A DNA stretch of 64,000 nt from Lithodes maja (GCA_037953745.1 JBAKBP010007628.1:34080-98079); one strand, 5' to 3'. Counted from the first letter of the stretch, positions 9,988 through 22,099 are shown. The notes: generated by a model from the sequence alone, not told the origin. Made by a program: numbers and translations.

Positions 9988-11366
9988 GGCCATACAGTGT
10001 ATAATGGCATAGATATAATTAAATAAAGGCAGCAACTCGCAACATAACCACATACAGGTGTGCTTCTCACTCTTAGTCAGGCAAGCCTGCTCGGACAGAG
10101 TCTCTAAGCCACACCCTGACTCACAATGCTCACAAAAACGGTAAACTGTGGCACAATAACAAGCATACAGAAATAGTAAACCCCTAGCTGTTAATCTGCC
10201 AGGTGGCAGAGGTCTAGCCGGAAGGATATAGGCTTCGGATACCCGGGCTGAGCCACCTGCTCTAGCCTAGGGACGTTCCCAAGTCTGTGCGCCAAATTAC
10301 TCTAGTTGAAAGGGTGCTCTCTTGAGAGACTCAGATCCCAAGTATCTGACTCTCTCCTGGCGACCCTAAAACAAACGCAAGACGTGCTAGCGCAGTGCTG
10401 AGTGGACTAGGCAAGGGCCCTCACACAACACAACACTAGACACACAGGCACACAGACAAGAAAATGCCCCCAGACTCCCACGGGTATCCCAGTAAAGTCG
10501 TGCAGGTCCACAGGACTCGCACCAGCAGACTTTACTTAAAGGATCGCAAAAAAAACTCCCCTCCGGTCTAGCCCCTGCTCACCTGCCACAAGAACACACT
10601 AGCAAGCATGAAACCACCAAATATGAGACAACAAAAAAGCTTCCTAGGTCTCATTAACAATTACATCTCTGCATAAGGCCCAAAATCCTATCTAGTTATC
10701 TGAGAGCTCGTCGTTAATACAATAATAGATATAAGGTCTATCAAGGGGATGGGATAATTAATAGATTGGTGAATTAGTGGAAAGAAGGTATACAAAGTAA
10801 GAGAGAAAGTTTCTAAGTGGGGTTGAGAGGGATAGATATCAAGGGGGTCCGAAGGGTACGACAGTGAGGTGAGCTCTGAGTCTTGAATCTGTCTGGACCC
10901 CACCCTAGGCATGCAAAATACATCCCATGCTTGGCAACACTCAACACCGTTGCCGGGTCAAAATCCTCTACCCCTTGCGTGAGTCGAAACTAAGCCTAAC
11001 GTTGCGATCAATTGGCAACAATCAGGCTCGTCCCAAGCTAGTCTCTCCGCGCCCGCGCGAAGCAACGTCCCCCAGCCGCTCTCTCTCTCCCGCTCGTCTC
11101 CTCCCACTCTCACTAGACATACATCTTATATATTATAATGAAACAATCAACTATCGAGAATAAAATATACTAAGATGCGTTGGTTAAGAATAAGGGCAGC
11201 TTCAAGCTGTGAAACAACATAAGAATATCCCAGACATTAGTTACATTGTCGTAGGATATATACTAAGGAAAAGCCGGCCAGCCGGCTGCCGCCAGCCGGT
11301 TTCTAAACGGTTGGGCAGCCGACACTCGCGCATGCCCGCACGTGGCTACTATGCAGGAGCGTCACA
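9334..11366 (-). repeat. 3' LTR of element B (left copy)
   Basis: Starts TGTTACGTCC and ends GAGCGTCACA on the plus strand, so in element orientation it runs TGTGACG...GTAACA. It is colinear with the right copy at 27426-29326 except for a 132-bp insertion at 9852-9986. It is followed on the plus strand by CCTCCCCCAAGATA, the reverse complement of the polypurine tract. Confidence 0.88.
9852..9986 (+). mobile_element. 5'-truncated LINE 3' end in the B left LTR
   Basis: This segment is missing from the right LTR of element B. It matches the 3' untranslated end of the LINE at 51292-52880 (GGGCTATCCTTAGTTGGAAT and onward) and ends in the same (ATT)n tail. It is therefore a short, 5'-truncated copy of that LINE family that landed in this LTR after element B inserted. 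Confidence 0.85.
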
Positions 11367-11379
11367 CCTCCCCCAAGAT

Positions 11380-12238
11380 ATCTATCTATCTATCTATCTA
11401 TATGCTCAGGCCCAATCCCCAGTTTGGGGGTAGCCGATTCAAGACAGAGCAAGAACAGGGAAAACACAAAAACAACATAAAACAAAAAATAAACACAGAT
11501 AAAAAACACAAACTCACACACATCCAGGTCACCCAGGAGAAGACCCAGAGACCAGGGTTACCAAGGTCGCTCCAGCACTCCCCCAGCCCCTGACCACCCG
11601 GAGAGGTTCCGATCTCGGCAGGCAGACATGCAGCGGAGCCAAAGCCACAAGCCCTCCCACCACACTTCCAGGCACACCCTTCATATTAATCGTCCCCCCG
11701 GGCCAGGCGCCTGATGGACTATTATCTAGTCGAACTTGCGCCCGACCCCTTACTCCAAATGACCATGTGTTCACTCAACTATTCACAAGCATTCTCCATT
11801 CACTCCTGTCCACCACCACTTCCCCTGCCTGATCTATAGTCATTCCTCTATCATCCAAAGCCTTTCTTACACAGTCTCTCCATCTCAATGGGGGTCTTCC
11901 TGCCCTTCTATCTCCCCTTGTACCTGACTCACATATTCTCTTTGTAAGCCTTTCATCTCCCATTCGTTCAACATGACCATACCAGCTCAGCACCCTTCTG
12001 TCCACTCTGGCTGACAAATGTTCCTGCTGCCCCACTCTCCTACGTATCTCTTCATTCCTCTATCTGTCTCTACGAGTAACTCCACACATACTCCTCAAGC
12101 AGCTCATCTCCATCACATCCAGCCCTCTTTTCTCCTTTTTCTTCAGAGCCCATGTTTCAGCCCCATACATCACTGTTGGCACAACAATTCCTTGATACAG
12201 TGCACTTTTTACTTTCACTCCGAGATTTCTCGTCTTCG
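11380..12238 (-). pseudogene. LINE fragment: C-terminal end of a non-LTR reverse transcriptase
   Basis: On the minus strand, frames 12257-12060 and 12035-11775 are colinear and separated by one in-frame TAG. They encode the region downstream of the RT fingers and palm typical of LINE C-termini (for example PTVMYGAETWAL and SWYGHVERM). The 3' end faces left and ends in a (GATA)n-type tail at 11380-11402. No RT catalytic motif remains, so this is a 5'-truncated copy. The tandem-repeat tail resembles RTE-type LINEs, but I cannot fix the clade. Confidence 0.75.
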
Positions 12239-12239
12239 T

Positions 12240-12303
12240 CAGCCGACACTCGCGCATGCCCGCACGTGGCTACTATGCAGGAGCGTCACACCTCCCCCAA
12301 GAT
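12240..12303. repeat. Duplicate of the B LTR end and polypurine tract (about 64 bp)
   Basis: Repeats the last about 50 bp of the LTR (ending GAGCGTCACA at 12290) plus CCTCCCCCAAGATA. It lies between the long LINE fragment and a short one. It is best read as the right-hand copy of a long target duplication made by the LINE insertion at 11380-12238. Confidence 0.65.
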
Positions 12304-12402
12304 ATCTATCTATCTATCTATCTATATGCTCAGGCCCAATCCCCATTTTGGGGGTAGCCGACTCAAGACAGAGCAAGGGCAAAGGCAGAAGGGCAGAAGA
12401 GC
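12304..12402 (-). mobile_element. Second, very short copy of the same LINE 3' end
   Basis: Starts with the same (TATC)n run and the same next bases (TATGCTCAGGCCCAATCCCC) as the longer fragment at 11380, then stops after less than 100 bp. It is a 5'-truncated copy inserted at the same PPT/GATA site. Confidence 0.65.
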
Positions 12403-12404
12403 AA

Positions 12405-12604
12405 GGGTTAAGAATAAGGGCAGCTTCAAGCTGTGAAACAACATAAGAATATCCCAGACATTAGTTACATTGTCGTAGGATATATACTAAGGAAAAGCCG
12501 GCCAGCCGGCTGCCGCCAGCCGGTTTCTAAACGGCTGGGCAGCCAACACTCGCGCATGCCCGCACGTGGCTACTATGCAGGAGCGTCACACCTCCCCCAA
12601 GATA
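12405..12604. repeat. Second duplicate of the B LTR end and polypurine tract (about 200 bp)
   Basis: Repeats about 186 bp of the LTR end, from GGTTAAGAATAAGGGCAGC to GTCACA at 12590, plus the polypurine tract. It joins directly to the true internal sequence of element B. It is probably the original junction; the left LTR copy was displaced by LINE insertions with long target duplications. Confidence 0.65.
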
Positions 12605-12884
12605 TAAGACACTTAACTAAGTTCTTCATATCTAACAGAAAGCTTCTCATAGTACCACACACTGTTGCGACACAAGGCACTATATATAAAAAAAAAAATA
12701 AAGACTGTTGCGCTCCACCGAGCAAGTTCAACTAACTTAGCGACAATAAGCGAAAACATTCAACTTAGATACTGCTACAACATCTTATACAAAATTCTAC
12801 ACGTTATAAAAATAAAGAGTTTTTATAAGGTTTTTGCTTTTTTAATTTGTTTTTGGCGGCTGCACTTACAGGGGCAAGCCTATT

Positions 12885-14203
12885 TTACTCCACTCTCAAC
12901 ACACACTGACTGAACGGCGAGGATTCTCCTGCAAACAAACCCTCCCGTGACAAACAATCAGCCACAACATTATCAGTGCCCTTAGCATGCCACACATCCA
13001 ACTTGTGTCCCGGCAGCAAAACAACACCTGGCACTGATAAACAGCCCAGTTCATCACAAGACTGGCATTTCTCTTCGCTCTTTCCGGCAACGGGGCCTGC
13101 CAATAACCTTTCACTAGTTCTACCTTCGTGATAGGCGATGCAGCCCCGAGGCGGTCTATGGTGTCGTCAACTCTCGATAAGGTATAGGCGTCTGTCAGGG
13201 ATAATGCACACACACTCTCGCAATCAACACACTCACTGATCTTGCCACTTAACACAGGTTGCAAAGTTACAGGCAACGACCACTCACGACATTCCTTATC
13301 CCTCAGACCCTTCGTCAACACGTAATCCAGCTCTGCTTGCACCACAGGCTTTCGAGCAGGATTTATACGGTAGGGAATTAAACTGAGCCTTGCACTGTGT
13401 CCAGCCTACATGTCGGATTCTACCCCGTACATCAGGCCTGGAGAAGCAACAAACATGCGGATGCACTGCCACAGCCTAGTAAACAACTTATCTCGCAGAA
13501 TAACAATCCTAGTGCCCTTCCACAACCCAGCCGAGACCGCAGCTTCTAACCTGTAGTCTCCCTCCTTCTCCACCTTCGTCCCTAGAACAGCCAGGTTATG
13601 AGAGGGACAATCAGTACCACCTGTGCAGTCACTCCCATAGCTCATTATTGCTAAGGCTTCCCCGCCGATACCGTACATGCTCACCCCCGCATTCCTTGTG
13701 ACGACATCTGCCTGCGCAGCATCACCGCTTTTAGCGACATGGCCAGATACAGTCGGTCTATGGTAGGGCTGTTGCATTAGACTAGAGCAGCATTGGGAGG
13801 CTATGCGACGACCGGGCACAGCCACTCCACAACCAACCTCACCAATCTGCTCAATGTCCTCCTTTTGACCACCACCCTTGGCAGCCATGGGTCGACCCTG
13901 ACCTGGCATCCATGCCAAAGCCTCGTCGCCCACCTTGAACCACCGAAACAACGAGGCTAACGGTCTTTCAACATTCATGTGACCTGCCCGCGGAACATCT
14001 TGCACCGCCCGAGTTGTGAGACTCAGGGGCTCGGCACGACCAGTGGGGTATGAACCGAGCTGGTGCTGGAGCGCTGCACACTGCTGCTCAGGCAGGTGCT
14101 CTAGCGCTTCCACAGCCACCAGACTCGTGTCCCCCGCCCACTGCTCCGCCGAGACATGACAATCCTTACTCTCCTCCACCTGTGCCCTACTGCCCCCACA
14201 CAC
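12885..14203 (-). pseudogene. Pol remnant of element B (integrase/RT/RNase H pieces)
   Basis: Read on the minus strand. Frame 14203-13406 starts with the INT-RT linker seen in A and C (SAEQWAG), then a piece resembling the integrase finger (AGHMNVERPLASLF) followed by sequence I cannot align. Frame 13345-12896 holds the start of RT (WSLPVTLQP, SRVDDTIDRLG, VKGYWQAPLPERA). Frame 13103-12885 jumps to the end of RNase H (NVVADCLSR). The YLDD catalytic motif and most of RT and RNase H are deleted. It cannot encode a working enzyme. Confidence 0.8.
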
Positions 14204-15167
14204 TCCTCGCTACCGCCAGACACTGCAGACGCTCTGTCAACGCTCTCACGATATCGATCATAATTTGAGTATTAACTACTCATCCTCTTCATTCTTGTGC
14301 ATGAAAGGTGGTTAAGAGCACGTTTAACCATCCTGTAGCTTAGTAAGTAACACTGCACGATATTTCGCTGTGTATTGACTGATAAACTTTGTGTTTATCA
14401 CAAGATTCCTGCTCGGACAGGGCGCCACTAGCGCCATCTGTTGTTTTGTTTTGTTTTGTTTGAAACAAACGCTCTTCTTAGTTGATATAAAATCGTAGCC
14501 CCTAATTTTACCCATTACCTACTGTAGTAAGTATCAATTTAACTGCCTTGTATGTAAGTAAAGCTTTGCATATTAATTTGCTAATAAACAATATTGTGTA
14601 CTAACTAACCTGCCTACAGGAACGAACGCCGATGCCATTTTGTAAACAAACTTTTTTGGGGGGATTATACATATTAAATTCCAGCCAATTTTGTAGTAAA
14701 TTTAAGTGCATTCATTTATCTTTTCCCCCTAGATATATTCTTGACTTTTTCTCCTCAGAGTTATTTTACTTTAAGCTAATGGTGGTATTTGTACAAACTA
14801 ACCTAGCCTAACCCAACCTGCCAAGCTTTTAACCTAATCCAAACCTAGCCTAGCCTATAGCCAGCCAATCTGTTGTTCTTATTAACTCTAGTAGATATTG
14901 TATTTAGTATCCTACTGTAGCTATATATATCTGTAATTTTAGTTGTTGCTTGCACGATCTTGTAGTAACCTTTGACTGATACATTTTGTTTTGTTTTATC
15001 TAAAAAGAGTAGGCTACTGCTTTACTAGGCTACAGTGACACCAGGGCCATCTGTTGATACAGTATATTAACCACTTGTGTGCAGTCACACTTTATTTTTA
15101 TATAATCTCTATTTGGTGAATTCTATATTTAGTTACATATTCTGTTATATATATATATATTTGTTTA

Positions 15168-15400
15168 AGGTTAGGTTATCACACCTGGTAGCCTATTTCT
15201 GCGTATTTTAATTTTATTATTTTCGGTTAGGCTATTCAACGCTGGTAGCCTATTGGTGCGTATTTAAATTTTTTAAAAACTTTTGGTTAGGCTATCGCCC
15301 CTGGAAGCCTAATTCTGCGTATCTCAATTTTTTTGTTTTCGGTTAGGCTATCACCCCTGATAACCTATTGTTGTGTATTTCAACATATTTGTTTTCGGTT
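15168..15400 (+). repeat. Tandem repeats in the LINE 5' UTR
   Basis: About four diverged units of 55-70 bp, each beginning GGTTAGGCTATC or similar, followed by CCTGGTAGCCTA and then a T-rich stretch. They are followed at 15402-15478 by shorter repeats of AAGTGAGTGAAGTGTTTT up to the ORF1 start. Tandem 5' monomers act as promoters in several LINE families; that role is inferred here. Confidence 0.75.
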
Positions 15401-15496
15401 GAAGTGATTGAAGTGTTTCTAAAGTGAGTGAAGTGTTTTAAAGTGAGTTAAGTGTTTTAAAGTGAGTGAAGTGATCTGAAGAAACTGACTGTTACC

Positions 15497-16949
15497 ATGC
15501 CTCGCACTTGTACGAACTGCGCCGGTAGGTTTGGTGAGTCCATGTTTGTTACTGTCAATCTTCAAGTCTGCCGTCTCTGCCAGCAACAAGAGAATTTGAC
15601 AGTGAAATTAGATGAAGCCTACAACAAGATCAACGTCCTCACCATGAAGCTGGAATCACTCCAAGAGTTTGTAACACTCAACGTTGGAGTACCACAAACT
15701 TCAATTGTCACCGCAACTCCAGCAGCCACCAACGCCCCAACGTCAACTACCAACAATTCAACGCCTGCAGTAGCCATTTCATCTGATGGTTCCGATACTC
15801 AAGAAACAAATAGTAACTCTCTTCCCCCTCAAGACAACTTCCGTGTCGTGAGGAACAACGTTTGCCCCAAGACCAGGAAACCCATACCGATTACCGAGTG
15901 TCAAAACCGCTTCCAGATACTCGCAGACTCAGATGACGAAGCGGAAATAGAAGAAGTCCGGCTCGTGGGAGACTCGATGATACGTGGTCAGCTCACAGAG
16001 TTTTGCGCCAGAGCACCTAAGACCAGGAAGCGTTTTTGTATCCCTGGGTGGTGGTGTGGACGACGTAGTTGCTGCAGTTGACGAAGTATCTAAGCTGGCC
16101 CCTGCTAATACAATGTACGTCATCCACGTTGGATCCAACGATGTACAGCGAACCCGGTCGGAAGATTTGCTTTTAAAGTACCAGCAGCTGATCAAGTCGT
16201 TTAACCCTTCTTTAGCGGGCCCTCTGTGGCCGTTTTGGGCCTTTTCAGGCCATTCTGACTGCTATATCAACCATCAGTATGAAAGGAACTGTATTGTGCC
16301 GAAAACTAGGTGGAAATCGCTACACATTGACGTAACATACAGCTACGTAGCACTCGTGGAGCACTGACAGTGTTACCTCGAAGATGGAAGTTTAGCAGAT
16401 TTTGCTACCTTGCTCACTTTTAGCGAACTATTGGTTACACTGTGATCCTCTCGCGCGGTGGGGGAACTGGAGTTAGTGTGGGCCGGGAGGCCACAGATAT
16501 CGGACGTATGGATCATTACTATCCCACTCATTTTCACTCGATTTACACCATTTTTTCACTCGTTTTTTGCCTGTTTTTTCAACTCGACTTATGTGGTGAG
16601 CCGCTCTTTAAGTGTTAAGGAGAAGTCATCAAGGATCATCGTCTCAGGAATCGTCCCCCGGCTTGGTGTAGAGAGCCGATTTTACAACATAGCCACCAGC
16701 ACAAATCGTTGTCTAGCAAACCTCTGCAGGAAGGAAAACGTGGGATTCATCGACACCTGGGACAATTTCTACTATGATGACTATTTGTTTTCGGACGATG
16801 GAGTTCATCTGAACCAGGTGGGAGCAGCACGTTTTGGGCGTCTTCTCAACGATGCGGTGAAGGATTTTCGGAGAAGAAATCGACTCAGCACAGGACAACC
16901 AGGAAGGAGGACCGAAGACAGCGAGGGCGGCAACCTGCGAAGGAATTAA
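15497..16949 (+). pseudogene. CR1-type ORF1: zinc finger, coiled coil and SGNH hydrolase domain, broken
   Basis: ATG at 15497. The N-terminus has paired cysteines (CTNC...CRLC) in a treble-clef-like pattern, then a heptad stretch (about residues 35-60) and an S/T/N-rich linker. An SGNH/GDSL-type domain follows with block I VGDSMIRGQ (near 15967), the GSND block (near 16130) and the DGVHLN block (near 16799). The frame shifts by one base near 16030, next to a T run, so the domain continues in the next frame. A 410-bp insertion flanked by TTAA (16201-16618) then splits it. Removing that insertion would leave the downstream frame in register. ORF1 proteins of CR1-like LINEs bind RNA; the role of the esterase is unsettled. 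Confidence 0.8.
16205..16614. mobile_element. piggyBac-type MITE inserted in LINE ORF1
   Basis: A 410-bp non-coding insertion flanked on both sides by TTAA (16201-16204 and 16615-16618). Imperfect inverted ends are visible: CCCTTCTTTAGCGGGC on the left against CACTTAAAGAGCGGC read from the right. The host ORF is colinear across the site once one TTAA is counted. A TTAA duplication is diagnostic of piggyBac-like elements. No transposase is encoded. Confidence 0.75.
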
Positions 16950-17038
16950 ATGCTAATCTGTCAAGAACCGCGAATTTGGATAAAGCTCCACCAACACGAC
17001 CCAAATTCAAAACCGCCAGGGATAACGACCGAGGACCG

Positions 17039-19935
17039 ATGTCAGCCATGAATGTAAATGTAGATCCGATCAGAACCAAAAATTTGATTAAAGAACGTTC
17101 TGCGAGTTCTAAAACCGCAACTTTAAAGGTTTTCTATGCAAACGCTCGTAGCATACGCAATAAATTTTCAGATTTAGAGGAACTAGTGTTTACTGAAAAT
17201 TATGATGTGATTGGTATAACAGAATCTTGGCTCAATACAGTAGATAGAGACTTTTTAGCAGAGTATTCACTTCCCGGTTATGTAATGTTTGAGAAAAGCC
17301 GAATAAATAAAAATGGAGGTGGCATTTTATTTTATATCAAAGAAAGTCTTAACCCGACCCTCTTGTCAAAACCTCAAATTGTGAACGTCGACACATCTTT
17401 TGTGCTAATAAAGAATAATAAAGGTACAAAAATAATACTTGCATTAATATACAGACCTCCAGCTCAATCAGTGCAAACTGACCGAGAAATTTATGAACAG
17501 ATGTAATTTATGCAGATGTAAGTAACTCACAAGATACCGTATTTTTTGGCGACTTTAATTTACCTGTGACCAAGTGGGGCGATACTCTTACTTCACACTC
17601 CGGACATGACTTGTATACGAACTTGCAAGAGAGTTCGCTTTATCAATTTGTTCGAACACCGACCCGTGGTAATAACGTTCTTGACATTGTACTTGCAACA
17701 AAAGAAGAATCAATAGATAATTTGAATGTTGGTGATGAATTCAGTAACAGCGACCATCGTACGATAACTTTCACTTTAAACTTTACTAGTAACGAACCAA
17801 ATAGTAGCATCGAAAAAGTCCTTAATTTCAAGAAAGCAAACTTTCATAAACTTAGAGCTATGTTTAAAGAAACTGACTGGAGCTTTTTAATTAACAATAA
17901 CGACATAAATACATCTTGGAAGTTATTCGAAACCACTTACCTAAAAGCAGTGCAAGACTGCATACCATCGAAAATACGACGTCCAGGCCATAATAATAAG
18001 CCCAAATGGTGGAATAAAGATATTTCAAACTGCTTGCTTGCTAAAAAAATTGCTAATGATAGATTAAAATCCTCACAAAATGACGAAGAACGGGTGAAAT
18101 TTGTAGAGCTACGACGCAAAGCCAAAAAGTTAATTAAGCAAAGTAAAAAGACCCTAGAGTTACATATTGCGAATCAAAGTAAAACAAACCCGAAAGAATT
18201 CTATAGTTATATCAGAAAGAAAAAAGTAGTTACTTCAACTGTTGGACCGTTAGTCGACGAAAATGGAGAATACACCAAAGACGAAGTACAAATGAGTAAT
18301 GCCCTCAATACCTTCTTTGCATCAGTTTTTACAACAGAAGACCTCAGTGATATCCCTACACCATCGCCGATTCAGATTGATAATTCAGATGTTCTAAGCA
18401 ATATCACCGTTACAGAGAGAGAAGTATTGAATTGTTTAGATAAACTCAAGGTAAATAAAACGCCTGGACCTGATACAATCTCGCCTAGAGTTCTAAAGGA
18501 AGCTAAGGATGAGCTCTCCAAACCACTGACATTACTCTTCAATAAATCCTTGCAGTCTGGAACTATGCCTGATCAGTGGAAGATAGCCAACGTAACACCG
18601 ATATTCAAAAAAGGCAGCAAATCCCTACCCAGTAACTATCATCCAATTAGCTTAACCTCAGTTGTATGTAAAATGCTAGAAACGGTCATAAGAGACAGAC
18701 TCGTAAATCACTTAGAGGAAAATAACATACTTAAAGATACTCAACACGGCTTTCGTAAAAAACGTTCCTGTTTAACAAACCTCTTAGACTTCTTCCACGA
18801 TATCCTCAACCTCTACGATGAGAGTAAAGCTGTAGATATTATATACCTTGATTTTCAAAAGGCCTTTGACAAAGTTCCCCACAAACGTTTACTGCTAAAA
18901 CTAAAAGCGCATGGAATACAAGACGGTGTGTTGAAATGGATAGAAAATTGGCTCAGCGACAGAAAGCAAAGAGTAGTCATAAACGGTAAGGCATCTAAAT
19001 GGACCAATGTAAGTAGCGGGGTACCCCAGGGATCGGTACTAGGACCAATTCTCTTTCTAATTTACATCAACGACATAGATGAGGGTCTCACCTGTACAAT
19101 CTCAAAATTTGCTGACGATACAAAAATTGCAAATAGCGTACTCTCAAAAGATCAAGTTGACGATATGCAACACAATCTAGATAAATTGTCACATTGGGCC
19201 CAAATTTGGCAAATGAGTTTCAATGCGGATAAATGTAAAGTACTACATATCGGATACCTAAATGAGAAAGCAAACTATTCGATGAATGGCACTCAGCTTA
19301 AGAATGTAAACAGAGAAACCGATCTGGGAGTAACAATATCGAGTAACCTAAAACCGAGTCAACAATGTTCAGAAGTTGTTAAGAAGGCAAACAAAATAAT
19401 TGGCTTTATAGGCAGATCATTTGAGCATAAATCCAAAGACGTAATCCTAACCCTTTACAATTCCTTAGTCCGCCCTCTTCTGGAATACTGCGTTCAATGC
19501 TGGTGCCCTTATTACCAAAAAGACATCAACAAGCTAGAACGAGTTCAACGTAGAGTTACCAAAATGATACCTAGCCTAAAGAACAAACCATACGAAGAGC
19601 GTCTTAGAGAATTAAATCTATTTCCTTTAACCCAGCGCAGATTAAGAGGTGACTTAATTCAAGTGTTCAAAATCATCAAAGGCATCGACAATATTAACTG
19701 TAGTAAGTACTTCACTATCGACCAATCTAATTACATGCGGGGAAACGGTTGCAAAATTATTGGTAAATCTTTTAACTCACACGAATCTAAGAATTTCTTC
19801 TTCAATCGAGTTGTCAACTTGTGGAATGGGCTTCCCCAAGACGTTATAGACTGCAGCACCGTTGATTCATTTAAATTCCGCCTAGACAAATATCTCGCAT
19901 CAAACCCGCGTCTGACTGCGTTTGTAAATGAATAA
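17039..19935 (+). pseudogene. CR1-type ORF2: AP endonuclease plus reverse transcriptase
   Basis: The frame is open from 16976, with a good ATG at 17039. The endonuclease has the NARS, ITESWL and GGGILFYIK blocks and ends at a stop at 17504. A frame change near 17510-17560 continues with GDFN and SDHRT. The RT frame 17566-19935 carries IYLDFQKAFDKV, SGVPQGSVLGPILF and FADDT, then a C-terminal region ending RLDKYLASN. Only one frameshift separates it from a full ORF2, so decay is light. It makes cDNA at a nicked target site in related elements. Confidence 0.85.
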
Positions 19936-20159
19936 CTTTATTTTATCCTCCCCTCAGTTACTAACCCATATGTCCCCTACTAACTTCCTAGTCCTGCCAC
20001 GTTAGTGGCAGGGCAGTAGTTCCCTTTCCAATGTTCCCTTACCCACTCTAAACCACTGTTTGGACACTTGATCTTCAGTGTTTTGGAGGACAAGCAGCCT
20101 AGAAGGGTCACTAGACCTGTTGTTGCTTGATTTCCTTTGTACTCCTTTGTACTCCTTCT

Positions 20160-21729
20160 CCACCTTGGCCGCGGCAGACCAACGCAGGGACAGTAGGCTG
20201 CTCAGGTGGTTGCCTCACAAACTCCTCCAACAGGTTCACATGACATGTTTCCCCGTCCTCGTGTTTGATCTCGACAGCACCATTACCACACTTCTGAACT
20301 TCCGGATCCTCCAACTGCAGTTTACAAATATCTGAGGGAACCAACCTGTCTAGATGCTTCCGAAGCAACCCAAGTCCTCCCCCAATATCAAACTGAGCAA
20401 CCCTTTTTTCTCTCCGTGTGTAACGTTGCTGCCTCGGAGTCTCTTCCTGCCCTACCTCCTCACTAGCTGTGACAGGTCCTGGGGCCTCCCCAGACTCTAG
20501 CATAGGTGCCAATAATGAGTCACCAAGAAACACTGACGGCTCAAAACTCTCCAATTGACCAACACTTCCCGTTTTCTTGTGACCTTTCCTCCGCGGTTTG
20601 ATAGACTGAGGTGGTGGCTGCAAGGCTCCGGATGTCTGAGAACGCGTCACAACACACGCGATGGTTTGTACGCTACACTTCTCAACCCACTCCTGTTCCT
20701 CCCTACTAACGTCGGCCGCCTTCTCGGCAACGACCAAGGGTGAAATCTTAGAAGCAGGCACCGCAAAGTCGTTGCCGAGGAGGAGGTCGACGCCCCCAAC
20801 AGGCAAGTTCAGTACGATTCCGACATCCAGCTCCTTCGCCACACCACCCACCTCCAGCTCCATCCGCACCAGCGGGTAGGACTTCGTAGCATTGATCCCC
20901 TGAACTACCACCACCCGAGCAGCGTTAATCGGCCTACCAGTAAAGTTCTTTAACAAGGTCTGAGAAGCCCCAGTATCACGCAATAGCTTAACTCCTCACC
21001 TTTCGCCAGCCCACCTCACAAAACCATGCCCTCTATGACCCCCAAAGACGTCGCGGACAGGGTTCGAGCCTTCCGGACTCTTGAACACAGGCTGTGTCCC
21101 AACCTCTGACGAACTACCCTTGGCAAACTCAGAAGATATAGGCGACACCCCTATGCTGCGGGCCAATGACACAACCTTGTTTGGTGGCTTGTTCGGACAA
21201 GCATTTGCAAAGTGACCCTCCTTGTGACATGCAAAGCACTCTTTACTCTTTGGATTCCCTTGGGAGTGGGAGGTACCATTAGACTTCTTATACGGGACGG
21301 TATTTGGTTTATGTTCAGTTTTATTGTCAGTGCTACCTGGTTTTGTGTATTTATGTGTATCAAAATTCTTGGGAGGGGGAGGGGTACGATCCTTTGCACC
21401 CGACTCACTCCTAGCTGCTGCTTCGCACCCTCGAATTAATGACAGTCGGAGGTCAGCCATTTCTGCTGCCTCCTGGAGAGTTCTAGGATTTTTTTCCTTT
21501 ATATTTAATGTTAAGTCCCCGCCTGTGCACTTAAAGAACTGCTCCAAGAGAACCAACTCCCTCAACTCCTCAAAAGTAGCTGCCCTCTCAGAACGCAGCC
21601 AATGTCGTAGTGCATCAGACAAGTCCCGGGCGTGTTCTAGGAAGGTACTATCCTTGCCCTTAGTAACACCCCGAAACTTCAAGCGGTAAGTTTCTGGTTG
21701 TAACTCATAGGCCCGTAGCACAGCCTTCT
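20160..21729 (-). pseudogene. Element B gag C-terminus and protease remnant
   Basis: On the minus strand, frame 21721-20996 matches gag of A and C (LRAYELQPETYRLKFRGV) and carries a CCHC knuckle CFACHKEGHFANAC. A frame change near 20990 leads into the protease (RDTGASQTLL) in frame 20983-20111. After the NGAVEI motif the sequence jumps straight to the INT-RT linker (CHVNLLEEFVRQP), so the integrase is deleted. The upstream part of gag lies beyond the Harbinger insertion at 26300-27209. Confidence 0.85.
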
Positions 21730-22092
21730 TTAAGGCCCGGTCACACTGCCTTTAGCGTCTGCAGCGCGAGTAAATTTCCCCGAAATTTTTTAGCCGCTGT
21801 AACACGCGGTGGAAAATGTGAAAAATTGGCTAACACGTGGTTACCCGTGGTATGCCCGCTGAACAGACGCCGGCGCCTGTTCAGCGTCCTGACCGCTGGT
21901 GAAGCGCGACTGGAGCGCGGGTAAGCGCGGGAAAATCTCCACGTGGTGACAGGCAGCGGCGGGTAACCGCGGCTGCATCACGCCTGACCCACGGGTGATC
22001 ACGTGTACAGCACGGCTGGTCCACGTGTGCAGGGCGGCCGTTTCGCGGGCTATCACGGGTACTGCGCGTGTGTACCACGCCCCCACCATGGG

Positions 22093-22099
22093 TATATAA
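22093..22099 (+). promoter_or_regulatory. TATA box for the Harbinger MADF-like gene
   Basis: TATATAA lies about 90 bp upstream of the ATG at 22190, with a GC-rich stretch before it and a candidate initiator (TCATACTCG) about 30 bp after it. Confidence 0.5.

Larger units (their letters stand above)
14208..20150 (+). mobile_element. CR1-type LINE, near full length, inside element B
   Basis: A 5.9-kb non-LTR retrotransposon in plus orientation, opposite to its host element. It has a long 5' UTR with tandem repeats, an ORF1 with zinc finger and SGNH/esterase domain, and an ORF2 with endonuclease and RT. ACTCCT flanks both sides (14202-14207 and 20151-20156), a candidate 6-bp target duplication. 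A 10-bp near-terminal unit (ACTCCTTTGT) repeats at the 3' end. Element B sequence resumes on both sides in the INT-RT linker. An esterase in ORF1 is known for CR1-like elements; the clade call rests on that and on the RT. Confidence 0.8.
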
